From Streptomyces rimosus (GTDB taxonomy: Bacteria > Actinomycetota > Actinomycetes > Streptomycetales > Streptomycetaceae), in the NCBI RefSeq assembly GCF_008704655.1, contig NZ_CP023688.1:2108001-2172000 (forward strand): a stretch of 64,000 nucleotides of DNA. Reading direction: 5' to 3'. The stretch's first letter is position 1. Each line of letters starts with the position of its first letter. This document shows positions 1 to 8,788 of this stretch, piece by piece. The translations under genes were made by a program, and so were the position numbers. The notes under the pieces were generated by a model, which saw nothing but the letters and a program-made list of their open reading frames with translations, was not told the origin of the DNA and made no database searches.

Positions 1-43
1 GGCCCCCTGGGCACCCCCGCCCCACAGACCAGGCAATGCGTAT

Positions 44-58
44 CCGCGCGAAGCGCGG
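44..58 (-). terminator. Short GC hairpin downstream of xylH
   Basis: CCGCGC and GCGCGG flank a three-base loop about 25 bases past the xylH stop. There is no T tract, so it is only a weak terminator candidate for the xylFGH transcript. The rest of 1-82 shows nothing else. Confidence 0.3.
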
Positions 59-82
59 GCCAGACCCCCACAAACCCCGAGC

Positions 83-1366
83 TTACGCTCGGCCCGCCGT
101 CCGCTGCGTCCTCCGCGACACCGAGTCGATGACAACCGCCGCCAACAGCACCGCACCGGTGATCATGTACTGGACGGCCGACGCGATACCCAGCAGCGCC
201 ATGCCCGAGGCGATGGACTGGATGACCAGGACGCCCAGGAGCGCGGACCACGTCTTGCCGCGCCCGCCGAACAGGCTCGTACCTCCGATGACCGCGGCAG
301 CAATCGCGTTCATGAGGAGGCTGCCCGCCCCGGAAGACTGGTTCGCGGCGTTGATCTGGGAGGCCAGGAACATGCCGCCGACGGCGGCCATCGTGCCGGC
401 GAGGGAGAAGACGGAGATGCGGACGAACGCGACGTTGATGCCCGCACGGCGGGCCGCCTCGACGCTGCCGCCGAGGGCGAAGACCTGGCGTCCGTACGTG
501 GTGCGCCGCAGCACGAAGTCGAGGGCGACGACGACGCCCAGGAAAATGACCACGGCGAGCGGCAGCCCCTTGTACTGGTTCAGGAGCCAGGCCACCAGAT
601 AGGCGGGCACGGCGAGAACCACCGTGCGCAGCACGGTTTCGCTGAGCGGCCTGCTCGGGACGCCCGCGGCCTCGCGGCGGCGGGAGTCGAGGAGGGAGAG
701 GCCGAGGAAGGCCAGGACGGCAACCGTCGCCAGACCGTACGCGGCGGCCACATCCGTGAAGTAGTAGTTGGTGAGCTGGGCGACGAGGCCGCTGTCGTCG
801 AGGTTGATGGTGCCGTTCGATCCGAGGATCTGGAGCATCAGACCGTTCCAGCCGAGCAGTCCGGCGAGTGTGACGACGAAGGCGGGGACGCCGATGCGGG
901 CGAAGAAGAAGCCGTGCAGGACTCCGGCCACGGTGCCGGTGAGGAGGGCGAGGATCAGGGCCGCCCACTCCGGCATGCCGTTGTTGATGTTGAGGACGGC
1001 GAAGACCGCGGCGGCCAGGCCGCTGACCGAGCCGACGGACAGGTCGATCTCGCCGAGGATGAGGACGAAGACGATGCCGACGGCGATCAGTCCGGTGCCG
1101 GCGGCCGTCACGAAGAGGTTCGAGAGGTTCTCGGCGCCGAGGAACGCGGAGTCCTGGAGCTGGAAGACGAGGCCGATGATGATGAGGCCGACGATGACCG
1201 GGAGGGAACCCAGTTCGCCGCTGCGCATCTTGCGGCGGAATTCGTCGAGGTAGCCCTTGAACCCCTGCTGCCGTACGAGCAGCCGCGGGTCCACGGCGAT
1301 AACGGCACCCTCGGCGGCGCCTCCGGCGCCCTCGGCGCCGTCGGCCTTGGAAAGGTTGGTGGTCAC
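83..1366 (-). CDS. xylH: Xylose-type sugar ABC transporter permease
   Basis: Integral membrane permease of a ribose/xylose-class ABC importer, about 427 residues with roughly ten hydrophobic segments. After a hydrophilic N-terminus the chain has the family pattern FFFARIGVPAFVVTLAG, typical of XylH/RbsC/AraH permeases. The GTG start at 1366 overlaps the stop of the upstream ATPase gene by four bases (GTGA). The open frame continues upstream to 1957, but that part lies antiparallel inside xylG and is composition noise. Last gene of the xylFGH operon. The xylose assignment rests on operon architecture and the adjacent Rok7B7-type regulator, so another pentose is possible. Confidence 0.88.
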   Translation of the reverse strand: MTTNLSKADGAEGAGGAAEGAVIAVDPRLLVRQQGFKGYLDEFRRKMRSGELGSLPVIVGLIIIGLVFQLQDSAFLGAENLSNLFVTAAGTGLIAVGIVFVLILGEIDLSVGSVSGLAAAVFAVLNINNGMPEWAALILALLTGTVAGVLHGFFFARIGVPAFVVTLAGLLGWNGLMLQILGSNGTINLDDSGLVAQLTNYYFTDVAAAYGLATVAVLAFLGLSLLDSRRREAAGVPSRPLSETVLRTVVLAVPAYLVAWLLNQYKGLPLAVVIFLGVVVALDFVLRRTTYGRQVFALGGSVEAARRAGINVAFVRISVFSLAGTMAAVGGMFLASQINAANQSSGAGSLLMNAIAAAVIGGTSLFGGRGKTWSALLGVLVIQSIASGMALLGIASAVQYMITGAVLLAAVVIDSVSRRTQRTAGRA

Positions 1367-2157
1367 TTCCGGCCCTCCGCGGTATCCGTACGCGCCTTGC
1401 GCCGGGTCACGGCGTTGTCCGTGGCGCCGGTGATGGCGGAGATGATCTCTTCCTGGGTGGTGCTGCGTACCTCGAACGTGCCGTTGTTGCGGCCGAGGCG
1501 CAGTACCGCGACCCGGTCGGCGACGGCCTTGACGTCGGCCATGTTGTGACTGATGAGGATGACGCCGAGGCCGCGTTCCCGCAGCCGTTCGACCAGGTCG
1601 AGGACCTGGGCGGTCTGTTCGACGCCGAGCGCGGCGGTGGGCTCGTCGAGGATGACGACCTTGGGCTCGCCGAGCAGTGAGCGGGCGATGGCGACGGTCT
1701 GCCGCTGGCCGCCGGAGAGCGAGGCGATGGGGATGCGCACGCTCGGGATGCGGATGGCGAGCGTGCCGAGCAGCTCGCGGGAGCGGCGTTCCATCTCGAC
1801 CTCGTCGAGCACCCCGGCGCGGACGATCTCGCGGCCGAGGAAGAGGTTGCCGACGACGTCGAGGTTGTCGCACAGCGCGAGGTCCTGGTAGACGGTCGCG
1901 ATGCCGAGTTCCTGGGCGGTGTGCGGCCGGTCCACGGTGACCGGCCGGCCTTCCCATTCGATGACGCCGTCGTCGGCGGGGCCCACGCCGGCGATCGCCT
2001 TGACGAGGGTGGATTTGCCGGCGCCGTTGTCGCCGACCAGGGCGACGACCTCACCGGGGTGGATCTCCAGTTCGACATCGGTGAGCGCCTGTACGGCGCC
2101 GAACCGCTTGGAGATCCCGCGCAACGCCAGCACGGGCGTAGCGGACACGTGAATCAT
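1363..2157 (-). CDS. xylG: Xylose-type sugar ABC transporter ATP-binding protein
   Basis: ATPase that powers sugar import with the permease just downstream. Walker A is GDNGAGKST near residue 42, the signature is LSGGQRQTVAIARS, and Walker B is VVILDEPTAAL. At 264 residues it holds one ATPase domain, half the length of the tandem-domain XylG/RbsA/MglA of enterobacteria. A homodimer therefore probably does the work, as in many actinobacterial xylose systems. It lies between the binding-protein gene (72-base gap) and the permease (4-base overlap) on the same strand. Confidence 0.9.
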   Translation of the reverse strand: MIHVSATPVLALRGISKRFGAVQALTDVELEIHPGEVVALVGDNGAGKSTLVKAIAGVGPADDGVIEWEGRPVTVDRPHTAQELGIATVYQDLALCDNLDVVGNLFLGREIVRAGVLDEVEMERRSRELLGTLAIRIPSVRIPIASLSGGQRQTVAIARSLLGEPKVVILDEPTAALGVEQTAQVLDLVERLRERGLGVILISHNMADVKAVADRVAVLRLGRNNGTFEVRSTTQEEIISAITGATDNAVTRRKARTDTAEGRK

Positions 2158-2229
2158 CTCCTTCGCCGCCTGACCGGCGGGAACGCGCCGTCCGGCCCCT
2201 GGCTGGCGGGGCCGGGCGGACGGCCGGGC

Positions 2230-3339
2230 CTACTTCAGGCCGGCCTCGGCGCAGGCGGACTGGAACTTGGCGGTGCAGATCTCGGCCTTGGTGAAGAAAC
2301 CTTCCTGGCCGACATACTTGGAAATATCCGCCTTGGTGAGCGCGAAGGGCGTCACGATGACGGACGGCACCTTCTTCTCGGTGGCGCTGTCGACGGTGGA
2401 CTTGGCGATCCCGTCGAGCTTCTTGCCCTGGGCGAGCGCGACGGCCATCGACGCGGCGGCGTCGGCCTCCGGCTGGTAGGGCTTGTAGACGCTCATGAAC
2501 TGCTCGCCGGTGAGGATGCGCTGGACGGCGGAGAGCTCCGCGTCCTGGCCGGTGACCGGCGGCAGCTTGGTGAATCCGGCGCTCTTGAGGGCGGTGATGA
2601 TGCCGCCCGCCATACCGTCGTTGGCGGAGTAGACGCCGATGATCTTGTCCTTGCCGAGCGAGGAGATGGCGCCCTTCATGTTCTCGTTGGCGTTCTCCGG
2701 CTTCCACTCCTTGGTGTCGTACTCCTTGCCGATCTTGACCTTGCCGTCGAGTACGGAGTGCGCGCCGTCCTTGTACATCTTGGCGTTCGGGTCGGTGATG
2801 GACCCGTTCATCATGACGATCTCGCCCTGGCCCGCCTTGTCGCCCAGCTCCTTCAGGAGCGACTCGCCCTGGATCCGCCCGACGCGCTCGTTGTCGACGG
2901 AGGTGTACGCCTTGATCGGGCCCTCGGCCAGCCGGTCGTAGGCCACCACGGGTATGCCCTTGTCGTTCGCCTTCTTGACGGAGGCGGCGATGGACTTGGC
3001 GTCCACCGCGTCCAGGATCAGCGCGTCGACCTTCTTGGTGATCATCGTGTCGACCTGCTGCTGCTGGACGGAAGGGTCCTGCTTGGCGTTGTCGTAGAGG
3101 ATCTCGGTGTCCTTGCCCGCCAGCTCGCGGATCTTCTTCTCGATCAGCGGCTTGTCGAACCGCTCGTAGCGCGCGGTCTGGTTCTCGGGCAGCAGGAGGC
3201 CGATGGTCAGCGGCCCCTTCTTGTCCTTCTTGGTGTCCGAGTCGCCGCCGGCTTCCTTGGCGGAGCCGCAGGCGGCGAGACCGAGGGCCATGGAGACGGC
3301 GGCAGTGGCCACGGCGGCACGACGCAGATGCGTGTTCAC
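2230..3339 (-). CDS. xylF: Xylose-type sugar ABC transporter substrate-binding lipoprotein
   Basis: Extracellular lipid-anchored sugar receptor of 369 residues. The N-terminus has a positively charged start, a hydrophobic core and an LAAC lipobox (Cys near residue 24), followed by a Lys/Asp-rich linker. The body is a periplasmic-binding type-1 fold of the XylF/ChvE class (for example TIGLLLPENQTARYERFDKP and VDALILDAVDAKSIA). GTG start with GGGAGG seven bases upstream. First gene of the importer operon, directly downstream of the ROK regulator, which probably controls it. Confidence 0.9.
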   Translation of the reverse strand: MNTHLRRAAVATAAVSMALGLAACGSAKEAGGDSDTKKDKKGPLTIGLLLPENQTARYERFDKPLIEKKIRELAGKDTEILYDNAKQDPSVQQQQVDTMITKKVDALILDAVDAKSIAASVKKANDKGIPVVAYDRLAEGPIKAYTSVDNERVGRIQGESLLKELGDKAGQGEIVMMNGSITDPNAKMYKDGAHSVLDGKVKIGKEYDTKEWKPENANENMKGAISSLGKDKIIGVYSANDGMAGGIITALKSAGFTKLPPVTGQDAELSAVQRILTGEQFMSVYKPYQPEADAAASMAVALAQGKKLDGIAKSTVDSATEKKVPSVIVTPFALTKADISKYVGQEGFFTKAEICTAKFQSACAEAGLK

Positions 3340-3419
3340 GGTGAAACCTCCCTGACGAGGCCGCGTCGTTGCGGCCGAGGTGGCTGGAAGTCAACTCGGC
3401 CGCTCGCAGACCGTCAAGG

Positions 3420-3436
3420 AGTAAATACTTAACGAG
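3420..3436. promoter_or_regulatory. AT-rich candidate operator upstream of xylF
   Basis: The 149-base gap between the ROK gene and xylF contains an AT-rich island, AGTAAATACTTAACGAG, in an otherwise very GC-rich stretch. It has partial dyad symmetry around TAAATACTTA. Its position makes it a plausible ROK operator or xylF promoter element. This is inferred from position and composition only. Confidence 0.3.
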
Positions 3437-3488
3437 ATGACAACGGTGCCATGCGTTAGCTGTGTGAACTCAGCGTGCCTCGTATACG

Positions 3489-4766
3489 TCAGGCAATGGC
3501 CGAGGTACCGGTGCCACCGGCCGGCCGGGCACCGGCCACGGCGGGCACTCCGGGAGCCGTACGCGTACCCGACGGCACCGCTGCGTCGGCGGGCAGCGTG
3601 CCGTCCAGCAGCGTCGAGTCCCCCATCTCGCTCAGGACGAGCGCGAGCGCGCCCAGCACCTCCGCGCGCCCGCCCAGCGTCCCGGGCACGATGCTCAACT
3701 GCCGCGCGGCGCTGGGGATCGCGTACCGCGACACCGATTCCCTGATCGGCCCGAGCACCAGCTCCCCGGCCTCCGCCAGGTCGCCGCCGAGCACCACCCG
3801 GCTCGGGTTGAGCAGGTTGCACAGGTTGGCCACGCCGCTGCCGATGTGCCGCCCCACGTCCCCGATCACCCGCCGGCACCCGGGGTCGCCCTCCCGGGCC
3901 AGCCGGACCACCTCCGCCATGGTCAGGTCAGGCCCGTGGCTGGGCTGGAGCAGGGGGAGCACGTACCGCGCGGCGGTGAAGGTCTCCAGGCAGCCGCGGT
4001 TGCCGCAGCGGCACACCGGCCCGGACTCGTCCAGCGTGATGTGCCCGATCTCGCCGGCCGTGCCGCCGGGGCCCCGGTAGATCTGGCCGCTGATGACCAG
4101 ACCGGCGCCGACGCCGCTGGCGACCTTGATGTACGCGAGGTCGGCGGCGCCGCGTCCGCTGCCCCACACCAGCTCGCCGAGCGCGCCGAGGTTGGCGTCG
4201 TTGTCCACGTACACCCCGACGCCGAGCCGCCCGGCCAGCTCCTCGCTCGGGTTCGTGCCGCTCCAGCCGGGCAGGATCGCGGTCGAGCCGAGCGTGCCGG
4301 ACTCGACATCAATGGGCCCGGGGACGCCGAGGCCCACCCCGATGACCTTGCCCGCGCCCACGCCGGTCGTCTCGATCAGCCGGTTGACCAGGCGCTCGGC
4401 CCGGTCGAAGCCCTCCGCGGCGGAGGCGTCCACATCGATCGGCTCGGTCTCCTCGGCCAGCACCTGGTGGGCGAGGTTGCCGACCGCGACGCGCAGGTGG
4501 GAGTGGCCGAAGTCGACCCCGACGACGATCCCGGCGTCACCGGAGAGCGAGACGCTGCGGGCCCGGCGGCCGCCCGCCGAGGTCGGCGTGACCTCGACGG
4601 TCCCGGCGTCCTTCAGTTCCCGCACGATGTTGGAGACCGTGGCCGCCGACAGACCCGTGGTCCGGGCGATCTCCGCCTGGGTGAGCGATCCCGCCATGCG
4701 CACCGCGCGTACGACCCGCTCCAGATTGGCCCGGTGCAGCGAGGACTGCGAACCCGGAGTCTCCAT
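3489..4766 (-). CDS. rok7B7: ROK family transcriptional regulator (Rok7B7-type)
   Basis: Sugar-responsive regulator of about 425 residues. Residues 10-70 form a winged helix-turn-helix (SLTQAEIARTTGLSAATVSNIV). A ROK kinase-like domain follows, with the ATP-binding-type GVDFG motif, the zinc motif CRCGNRGCLE and VDNDANLGALGE. I prefer the ATG at 4766, which restores the METPGSQSS N-terminus I recall from Streptomyces homologues; a GTG four codons earlier (4778) is possible. In S. coelicolor the equivalent Rok7B7, next to xylFGH, affects xylose use, carbon control and antibiotic production. Transferring that role here rests on family and synteny. Confidence 0.85.
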   Translation of the reverse strand: METPGSQSSLHRANLERVVRAVRMAGSLTQAEIARTTGLSAATVSNIVRELKDAGTVEVTPTSAGGRRARSVSLSGDAGIVVGVDFGHSHLRVAVGNLAHQVLAEETEPIDVDASAAEGFDRAERLVNRLIETTGVGAGKVIGVGLGVPGPIDVESGTLGSTAILPGWSGTNPSEELAGRLGVGVYVDNDANLGALGELVWGSGRGAADLAYIKVASGVGAGLVISGQIYRGPGGTAGEIGHITLDESGPVCRCGNRGCLETFTAARYVLPLLQPSHGPDLTMAEVVRLAREGDPGCRRVIGDVGRHIGSGVANLCNLLNPSRVVLGGDLAEAGELVLGPIRESVSRYAIPSAARQLSIVPGTLGGRAEVLGALALVLSEMGDSTLLDGTLPADAAVPSGTRTAPGVPAVAGARPAGGTGTSAIA

Positions 4767-4954
4767 CGACTCATCCACTCCCGCCTGTAGCGCCCGGCAC
4801 GACGACCGGCCGCCGGCCGGGTCACACCGACGGGACCCGGCTTGTCTCCAACATGTGAATCTAAGCTGACGTGCCAGGGTCCGGTTACGTCAAGTCCTCG
4901 ACCGGGTGCACCGGGCCTGTGGCCAAAACCCGGCTGTTCTCCAAGCAGCCCAGT

Positions 4955-4978
4955 GGCCCCCGCGGATCGGCGGGGGCC
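4955..4978 (-). terminator. Hairpin terminator after ngcG
   Basis: GGCCCCCGC and GCGGGGGCC form a perfect nine-base-pair stem with a six-base loop, about 45 bases downstream of the ngcG stop. No U tract, as is common for Streptomyces terminators. Confidence 0.5.
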
Positions 4979-5021
4979 GCTGTGGCGTACGGCGTACTGC
5001 CGGCCGGCACGGCGCGCGGAG

Positions 5022-5933
5022 CTACTTCAGCGCCCCCGCCGTCAGGCCCGCCACCACCTGCCGCTGGAAGATGATGTACGCGCCGAGCACCGGCAGCATC
5101 GCGATGGTCAGGCCCGCGAACAGGCCGGACCAGTCGCCCTTGTACCCCTGGCTGACCGCCAGCGCGACCAGGCCCTGCGTCAGCACCTTCTTGTCCGGGT
5201 CGCCGACGTTGAGCACCGTCGGCAGCAGGTACTGGTTCCACTGCCCCAGGAAGTTGAAGATGCCGACGCTGATCAGGCCCGGCTTGGCCATCGGCAGCAT
5301 GACCTGGAAGAACGTACGCGTGTGGGAGGCGCCGTCGATGAGCGCGGCCTCCGCCACCGACGTCGGCAGCGTTCTGAAGAACCCGCTGAGGAAGAAGACG
5401 GTGAACGGCAGGGAGTACCCGATGTAGACCAGGATCAGGCCGTGGTAGGTGTCCAGCAGGGCCATGTTCTTCATGACGAAGAACAGCGGGACCAGCGCCA
5501 GGATGATCGGGAAGCCCATCCCGCCCACGAACAGGAAGTAGATGAAGCGGTTGCCCGGAAAGTCGAACCGGGCCAGTACGTACGCCGCCATCGAGCCCAG
5601 CAGCATCGTGCCGATCAGTGAACCACCCACCACGATCAGCGAGTTGAAGAAGTACTGGCCCATGTTGGCCTTGTCCCAGGCGCGCGCCCAGTTGTCGAAG
5701 TGCAGCGCCGACGGCAGGCCCCAGGGCGAGCCGAAGATCTCCCCGTCGTCCTTGAAGGAGCTGATCACCGCCCACAGCAGCGGCATGGTGACCAGCAGGC
5801 CCCAGATGATCAGGACGCCGTGCGAGAAGACGTTCAGGACGCGGCCCTCACCGCTTCCGCCGCCCTTGCGGCCCTTGCCGCCCGCGCCGTCCCGGCCCGT
5901 CGCGGCCGGGGTCTCGGTGGTCTGCACGCTCAT
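5022..5933 (-). CDS. ngcG: N-acetylglucosamine/diacetylchitobiose ABC transporter permease
   Basis: MalG-type inner permease of the chitin-sugar importer, about 303 residues and six membrane spans. The cytoplasmic coupling loop reads EAALIDGASHTRTFFQVMLPMAKPGL, matching the EAA motif. A glycine-rich basic N-terminus precedes the first span. The ATG at 5933 shares one base with the stop of the upstream permease (TGATG), so translation is coupled. No ATPase gene is present in the operon. NgcEFG and related CUT1 importers of Streptomyces borrow the shared MsiK ATPase encoded elsewhere. Confidence 0.88.
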   Translation of the reverse strand: MSVQTTETPAATGRDGAGGKGRKGGGSGEGRVLNVFSHGVLIIWGLLVTMPLLWAVISSFKDDGEIFGSPWGLPSALHFDNWARAWDKANMGQYFFNSLIVVGGSLIGTMLLGSMAAYVLARFDFPGNRFIYFLFVGGMGFPIILALVPLFFVMKNMALLDTYHGLILVYIGYSLPFTVFFLSGFFRTLPTSVAEAALIDGASHTRTFFQVMLPMAKPGLISVGIFNFLGQWNQYLLPTVLNVGDPDKKVLTQGLVALAVSQGYKGDWSGLFAGLTIAMLPVLGAYIIFQRQVVAGLTAGALK

Positions 5934-6856
5934 CAGAACTCCAGTCGCTCGCGCCGGCCCAGCCGCATGACGATGGCCGAGAAGATCAGGGTCACTATCA
6001 GCAGGGAAACGCCGATCGAGGTGGCGTAACCGGCCTGACCGTCGCGGAAGGTCTTCTGATAGACGTACAGCGGCAGGACCTCGGTGGAGTAGTCGGGGCC
6101 GCCCGGCCCGACGCTCATGATCTGCACGAACGCGAAGGCCGACACGTCCAGCGCCAGAATGCCCATATAGATCCAGCCGGTCTGCACCGTGTCCCAGAGC
6201 AGCGGCAGGGTGATCCGGAAGAACGTGTTGAACCGGTTGGCTCCGTCCAGCAGCGCGGCCTCGTAGAAGTCCTTCGGTATGGAACTCATGCCGGCCGAGA
6301 AGAGCACGACGTAGAAGCCGACATTGGCCCAGATCATCGCGCCCATGATGCACCAGAGCGCGATCTGCGGATCGCCCAGCCAGTCGGGCTGCACGCTGTC
6401 CAGTCCGATCGCCTGGAAGAACGCGTTCAGCGCGCCGCTCTCCGGGTTGTACGCGAACTGGAAGAGCAGGGCGACGATCGGGATCGACAGCACCTGCGGG
6501 AAGAAGTAGAGAATCTTGTACGTGCCCGATCCGCGCACCCCGCCGATGACCGCCTTCTTTCTGCGGCGGCCACCGACGTTGAGCATGAAGGCGAAGAAGA
6601 GCCCGAGCGAGAGCGTCACCACCGGCAGCAGCAGCAACAGCGTCACACTGTTTCCCACCGCGGCCCAGAAAACGCTGTCCTTGAAGAGGCGCGCGTAGTT
6701 GTCGAACCCGACCATTTTCATGTCCGAGCTCAGGCCGGTCCAGTCCGTGAAGGAGTAGTAGATCGCCTGCACGAACGGCGATATCACGAAGATCGCGTAT
6801 ATCGCCAGCGGGATGACCAGGAACCCCACTATGAAGCGGTATTTACCGTGCTGCAT
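5933..6856 (-). CDS. ngcF: N-acetylglucosamine/diacetylchitobiose ABC transporter permease
   Basis: MalF-type permease partner of NgcG, about 307 residues. Six membrane segments are visible, with a coupling loop YEAALLDGANRFNTFFRITLP. I chose the ATG at 6856 (MQHGKYRF). The frame is open to a GTG at 6901, but that extension has poor third-position GC and no good ribosome site. It lies 70 bases after ngcE and overlaps ngcG by one base, so all three genes should share one transcript. Confidence 0.87.
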   Translation of the reverse strand: MQHGKYRFIVGFLVIPLAIYAIFVISPFVQAIYYSFTDWTGLSSDMKMVGFDNYARLFKDSVFWAAVGNSVTLLLLLPVVTLSLGLFFAFMLNVGGRRRKKAVIGGVRGSGTYKILYFFPQVLSIPIVALLFQFAYNPESGALNAFFQAIGLDSVQPDWLGDPQIALWCIMGAMIWANVGFYVVLFSAGMSSIPKDFYEAALLDGANRFNTFFRITLPLLWDTVQTGWIYMGILALDVSAFAFVQIMSVGPGGPDYSTEVLPLYVYQKTFRDGQAGYATSIGVSLLIVTLIFSAIVMRLGRRERLEF

Positions 6857-6926
6857 GACTACCGATCCCGTTCTTTCCCCGCGGTTTCGCGTGACCGCCA
6901 CCGCTGGTGACGCGTCCGACGCACGG

Positions 6927-8369
6927 TCAGCGCTTGTACTTCTTGACGCTGCTGTCCTCGCGCGTCTCGTCCGCGTACTTCTGGATCTTGGTGATCGCCT
7001 CGTCGGGAGTCATGCGGCCCGCCATCATCTCGCCCAGCGCGCCGACGCCGATCTTCTCCTTCTGCAGCGCCACGTACCAGTCCTGCAACCGCGGGTTGAC
7101 GATGTTCTGACCCGCCGTCCGCAGCGCCTGCTGCGCCGAGTCCAGGCCCGGGGGCAGCTTCAGGCCCTCCGTACCGCCGTTGAGCGAGGTGAGCGAGGAG
7201 ACCTGCTTGATGAAGTTCTGCGAGGACTTCTTGCTGAGCATGATGCGCAGCATTTCCATGCCGCCGGGTGCGTTCTTGGCTTCCCGGGGCACGATGTACG
7301 GCTCGCCGCCGGAGGCCCAGATCGTGCCGAACGGCATCTTGTCGGAGGACGAGAGGCTGGACGGCGCGCCGACCGAGAGCTGGAAGTCCGGGTTCTTCTC
7401 GATCTGCTTGGCCGACTCGTTCTCGACCCACGACCCGTTGGGTATGAACAGCGCCTTGCCCTCGGCCCACGCCTTCTGCGACTGGAGGTGGTCCAGGCCC
7501 GGCGAGCCCTTGAGGACATACCCCTTCTTGTACAGCTCGTAGTACGCGTCGAAGGCCGCCTTGACGGCCGGGTCCTTCCAGGCGTTCGGCTCCAGGTTGT
7601 CGATCTTCCGGAGTACTTCCGCGCCGCCGATCTTGGCGATGAACGGGTAGAGGCTGAAGGGGAGGTAGTACGGGTACTTGCCGGGGTAGGTCCACCCGGC
7701 GACGCCCTTCTTCTTCGCCTTCTCGCACACCGCGAGCATCTCGTCCCAGGTCTTCGGGTATTCCGCGTCGGCGACCTTCTGGAGGTTCGTCTTGGAGTAC
7801 CAGACGCCGTAGACCGTGTACGCGTAGTACATGATCCAGGTTTCCTTGCCGCCGAACTGGCCCATCTCGACGACACCGGGGCGCAGCGTGTCGCGCACCT
7901 TCTTGTTCGGGTCGTCGATCGACGGGGCGTCGAGCAGCGGGGTGAGGTCGGCGAGCTGGTTCTTCGACACCAGTGTGCCGAAGTCCATCTGTTCCGCGCC
8001 GGAGTTGTCCACCAGGTCCGGCGGGTTGCCGCCGTTGAACCGCGGCTGGAGGGTGGACTGGATCTTCTGGGTGGAGGCGAGCTTGACCTTGCCCTTGGTC
8101 TTGGGGAAGGCGGCGACGTATTCGGCCTGGGCGTCCTTCGCGTATTTGTCGCCGAATCCGCCGTCGAAGATGACGACGTCGAGGGCGGCGCTCTCATTGA
8201 CCGCGAGCGGATTCTTGGCGGACTTCTGCCCCTTCTCGGCCTTCTCACCGCCGTCGCCACCACTGCTGGCACACGCCGACAGGGCGCTCATGGCCGGCAC
8301 GGTGACGATTCCGAGCGCCGCGGCCCGCTTGATCAGGGCACGGCGGCTGAAATCTGAGGTGGATCCCAT
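6927..8369 (-). CDS. ngcE: N-acetylglucosamine/diacetylchitobiose-binding lipoprotein
   Basis: Solute receptor of the chitin-sugar importer, 480 residues. The MGSTS start, an RR-containing basic region and an LSAC lipobox suggest a Tat-type lipoprotein. The body matches NgcE in many places (DVVIFDGGFGDKYAKDA, PRFNGGNPPDLVDNSGA, DNLEPNAW). ATG at 8369 has GAGGAC seven bases upstream; the frame extends to 8417 without support. It imports GlcNAc and chitobiose, which in Streptomyces are both nutrients and developmental signals sensed by DasR. A DasR-like operator overlies its promoter. Confidence 0.92.
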   Translation of the reverse strand: MGSTSDFSRRALIKRAAALGIVTVPAMSALSACASSGGDGGEKAEKGQKSAKNPLAVNESAALDVVIFDGGFGDKYAKDAQAEYVAAFPKTKGKVKLASTQKIQSTLQPRFNGGNPPDLVDNSGAEQMDFGTLVSKNQLADLTPLLDAPSIDDPNKKVRDTLRPGVVEMGQFGGKETWIMYYAYTVYGVWYSKTNLQKVADAEYPKTWDEMLAVCEKAKKKGVAGWTYPGKYPYYLPFSLYPFIAKIGGAEVLRKIDNLEPNAWKDPAVKAAFDAYYELYKKGYVLKGSPGLDHLQSQKAWAEGKALFIPNGSWVENESAKQIEKNPDFQLSVGAPSSLSSSDKMPFGTIWASGGEPYIVPREAKNAPGGMEMLRIMLSKKSSQNFIKQVSSLTSLNGGTEGLKLPPGLDSAQQALRTAGQNIVNPRLQDWYVALQKEKIGVGALGEMMAGRMTPDEAITKIQKYADETREDSSVKKYKR

Positions 8370-8557
8370 GCGCAAGTCCTCGCCTTCTTCAGGACTCAGG
8401 CGGTGTACCGGAGCCACCCCGGCACCGCGGGTCAGATGAAGCTGAGTTGTACGGGATGTGCACCGGGCACGCTAGAGATGTGCGGGGCCGACTTCTTGTG
8501 CTGCTCCGCAGGTCCCCCCGGGTCCGCGGCGTCGTTCGCACAGCCGCTCGGACGCCG

Positions 8558-8573
8558 ACAGGTATAGTCCACT
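8558..8573. promoter_or_regulatory. DasR-like operator (dre)
   Basis: ACAGGTATAGTCCACT matches the DasR-responsive element consensus ACTGGTCTAGACCACT at 13 of 16 positions, including both GG/CC half-site cores. It lies between the divergent ngcE and GH92 genes and over the predicted ngcE -10 region, where a repressor would block transcription. The assignment combines the visible match with established DasR control of GlcNAc uptake genes. Confidence 0.6.
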
Positions 8574-8590
8574 TCAGGTCAACTCGGCAA
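8561..8590 (-). promoter_or_regulatory. Predicted ngcE promoter
   Basis: On the minus strand TTGCCG (8590-8585) and TATACC (8566-8561) are separated by 18 bases, about 190 bases before the ngcE start. The -10 lies inside the DasR-like palindrome. The 419-base gap 8370-8788 holds this, the GH92 promoter and no convincing gene. Confidence 0.4.
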
Positions 8591-8691
8591 GATCGTAAGC
8601 AAGTTCGGGCCGCCATCTTTCCCGAGTTGAGACCTCGACGGTATGCGTCGCTTGCGCCGGAAACTTCTGACCGCCGTTCGTCGGGTCACCC

Positions 8692-8721
8692 TTGACAACA
8701 AAGGCCCCACGCACCTTACTT
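8692..8721 (+). promoter_or_regulatory. Predicted promoter of the GH92 gene
   Basis: A perfect TTGACA (8692-8697), then an 18-base spacer and TTACTT (8716-8721), followed by an AT-rich stretch. It lies about 70 bases before the GH92 GTG start. Confidence 0.45.
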
Positions 8722-8788
8722 ATCTCTGCATTACGCAGCTGACAACGATGTCACCGTTGGGGAATTGTCGCTTCGTTGAGAGGTACGC

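Noticed and set aside
83..1957. 624-residue open frame on the minus strand
   Set aside because: Only 83-1366 is permease; the upstream part runs through xylG in another frame and is Arg/Pro-rich composition noise.
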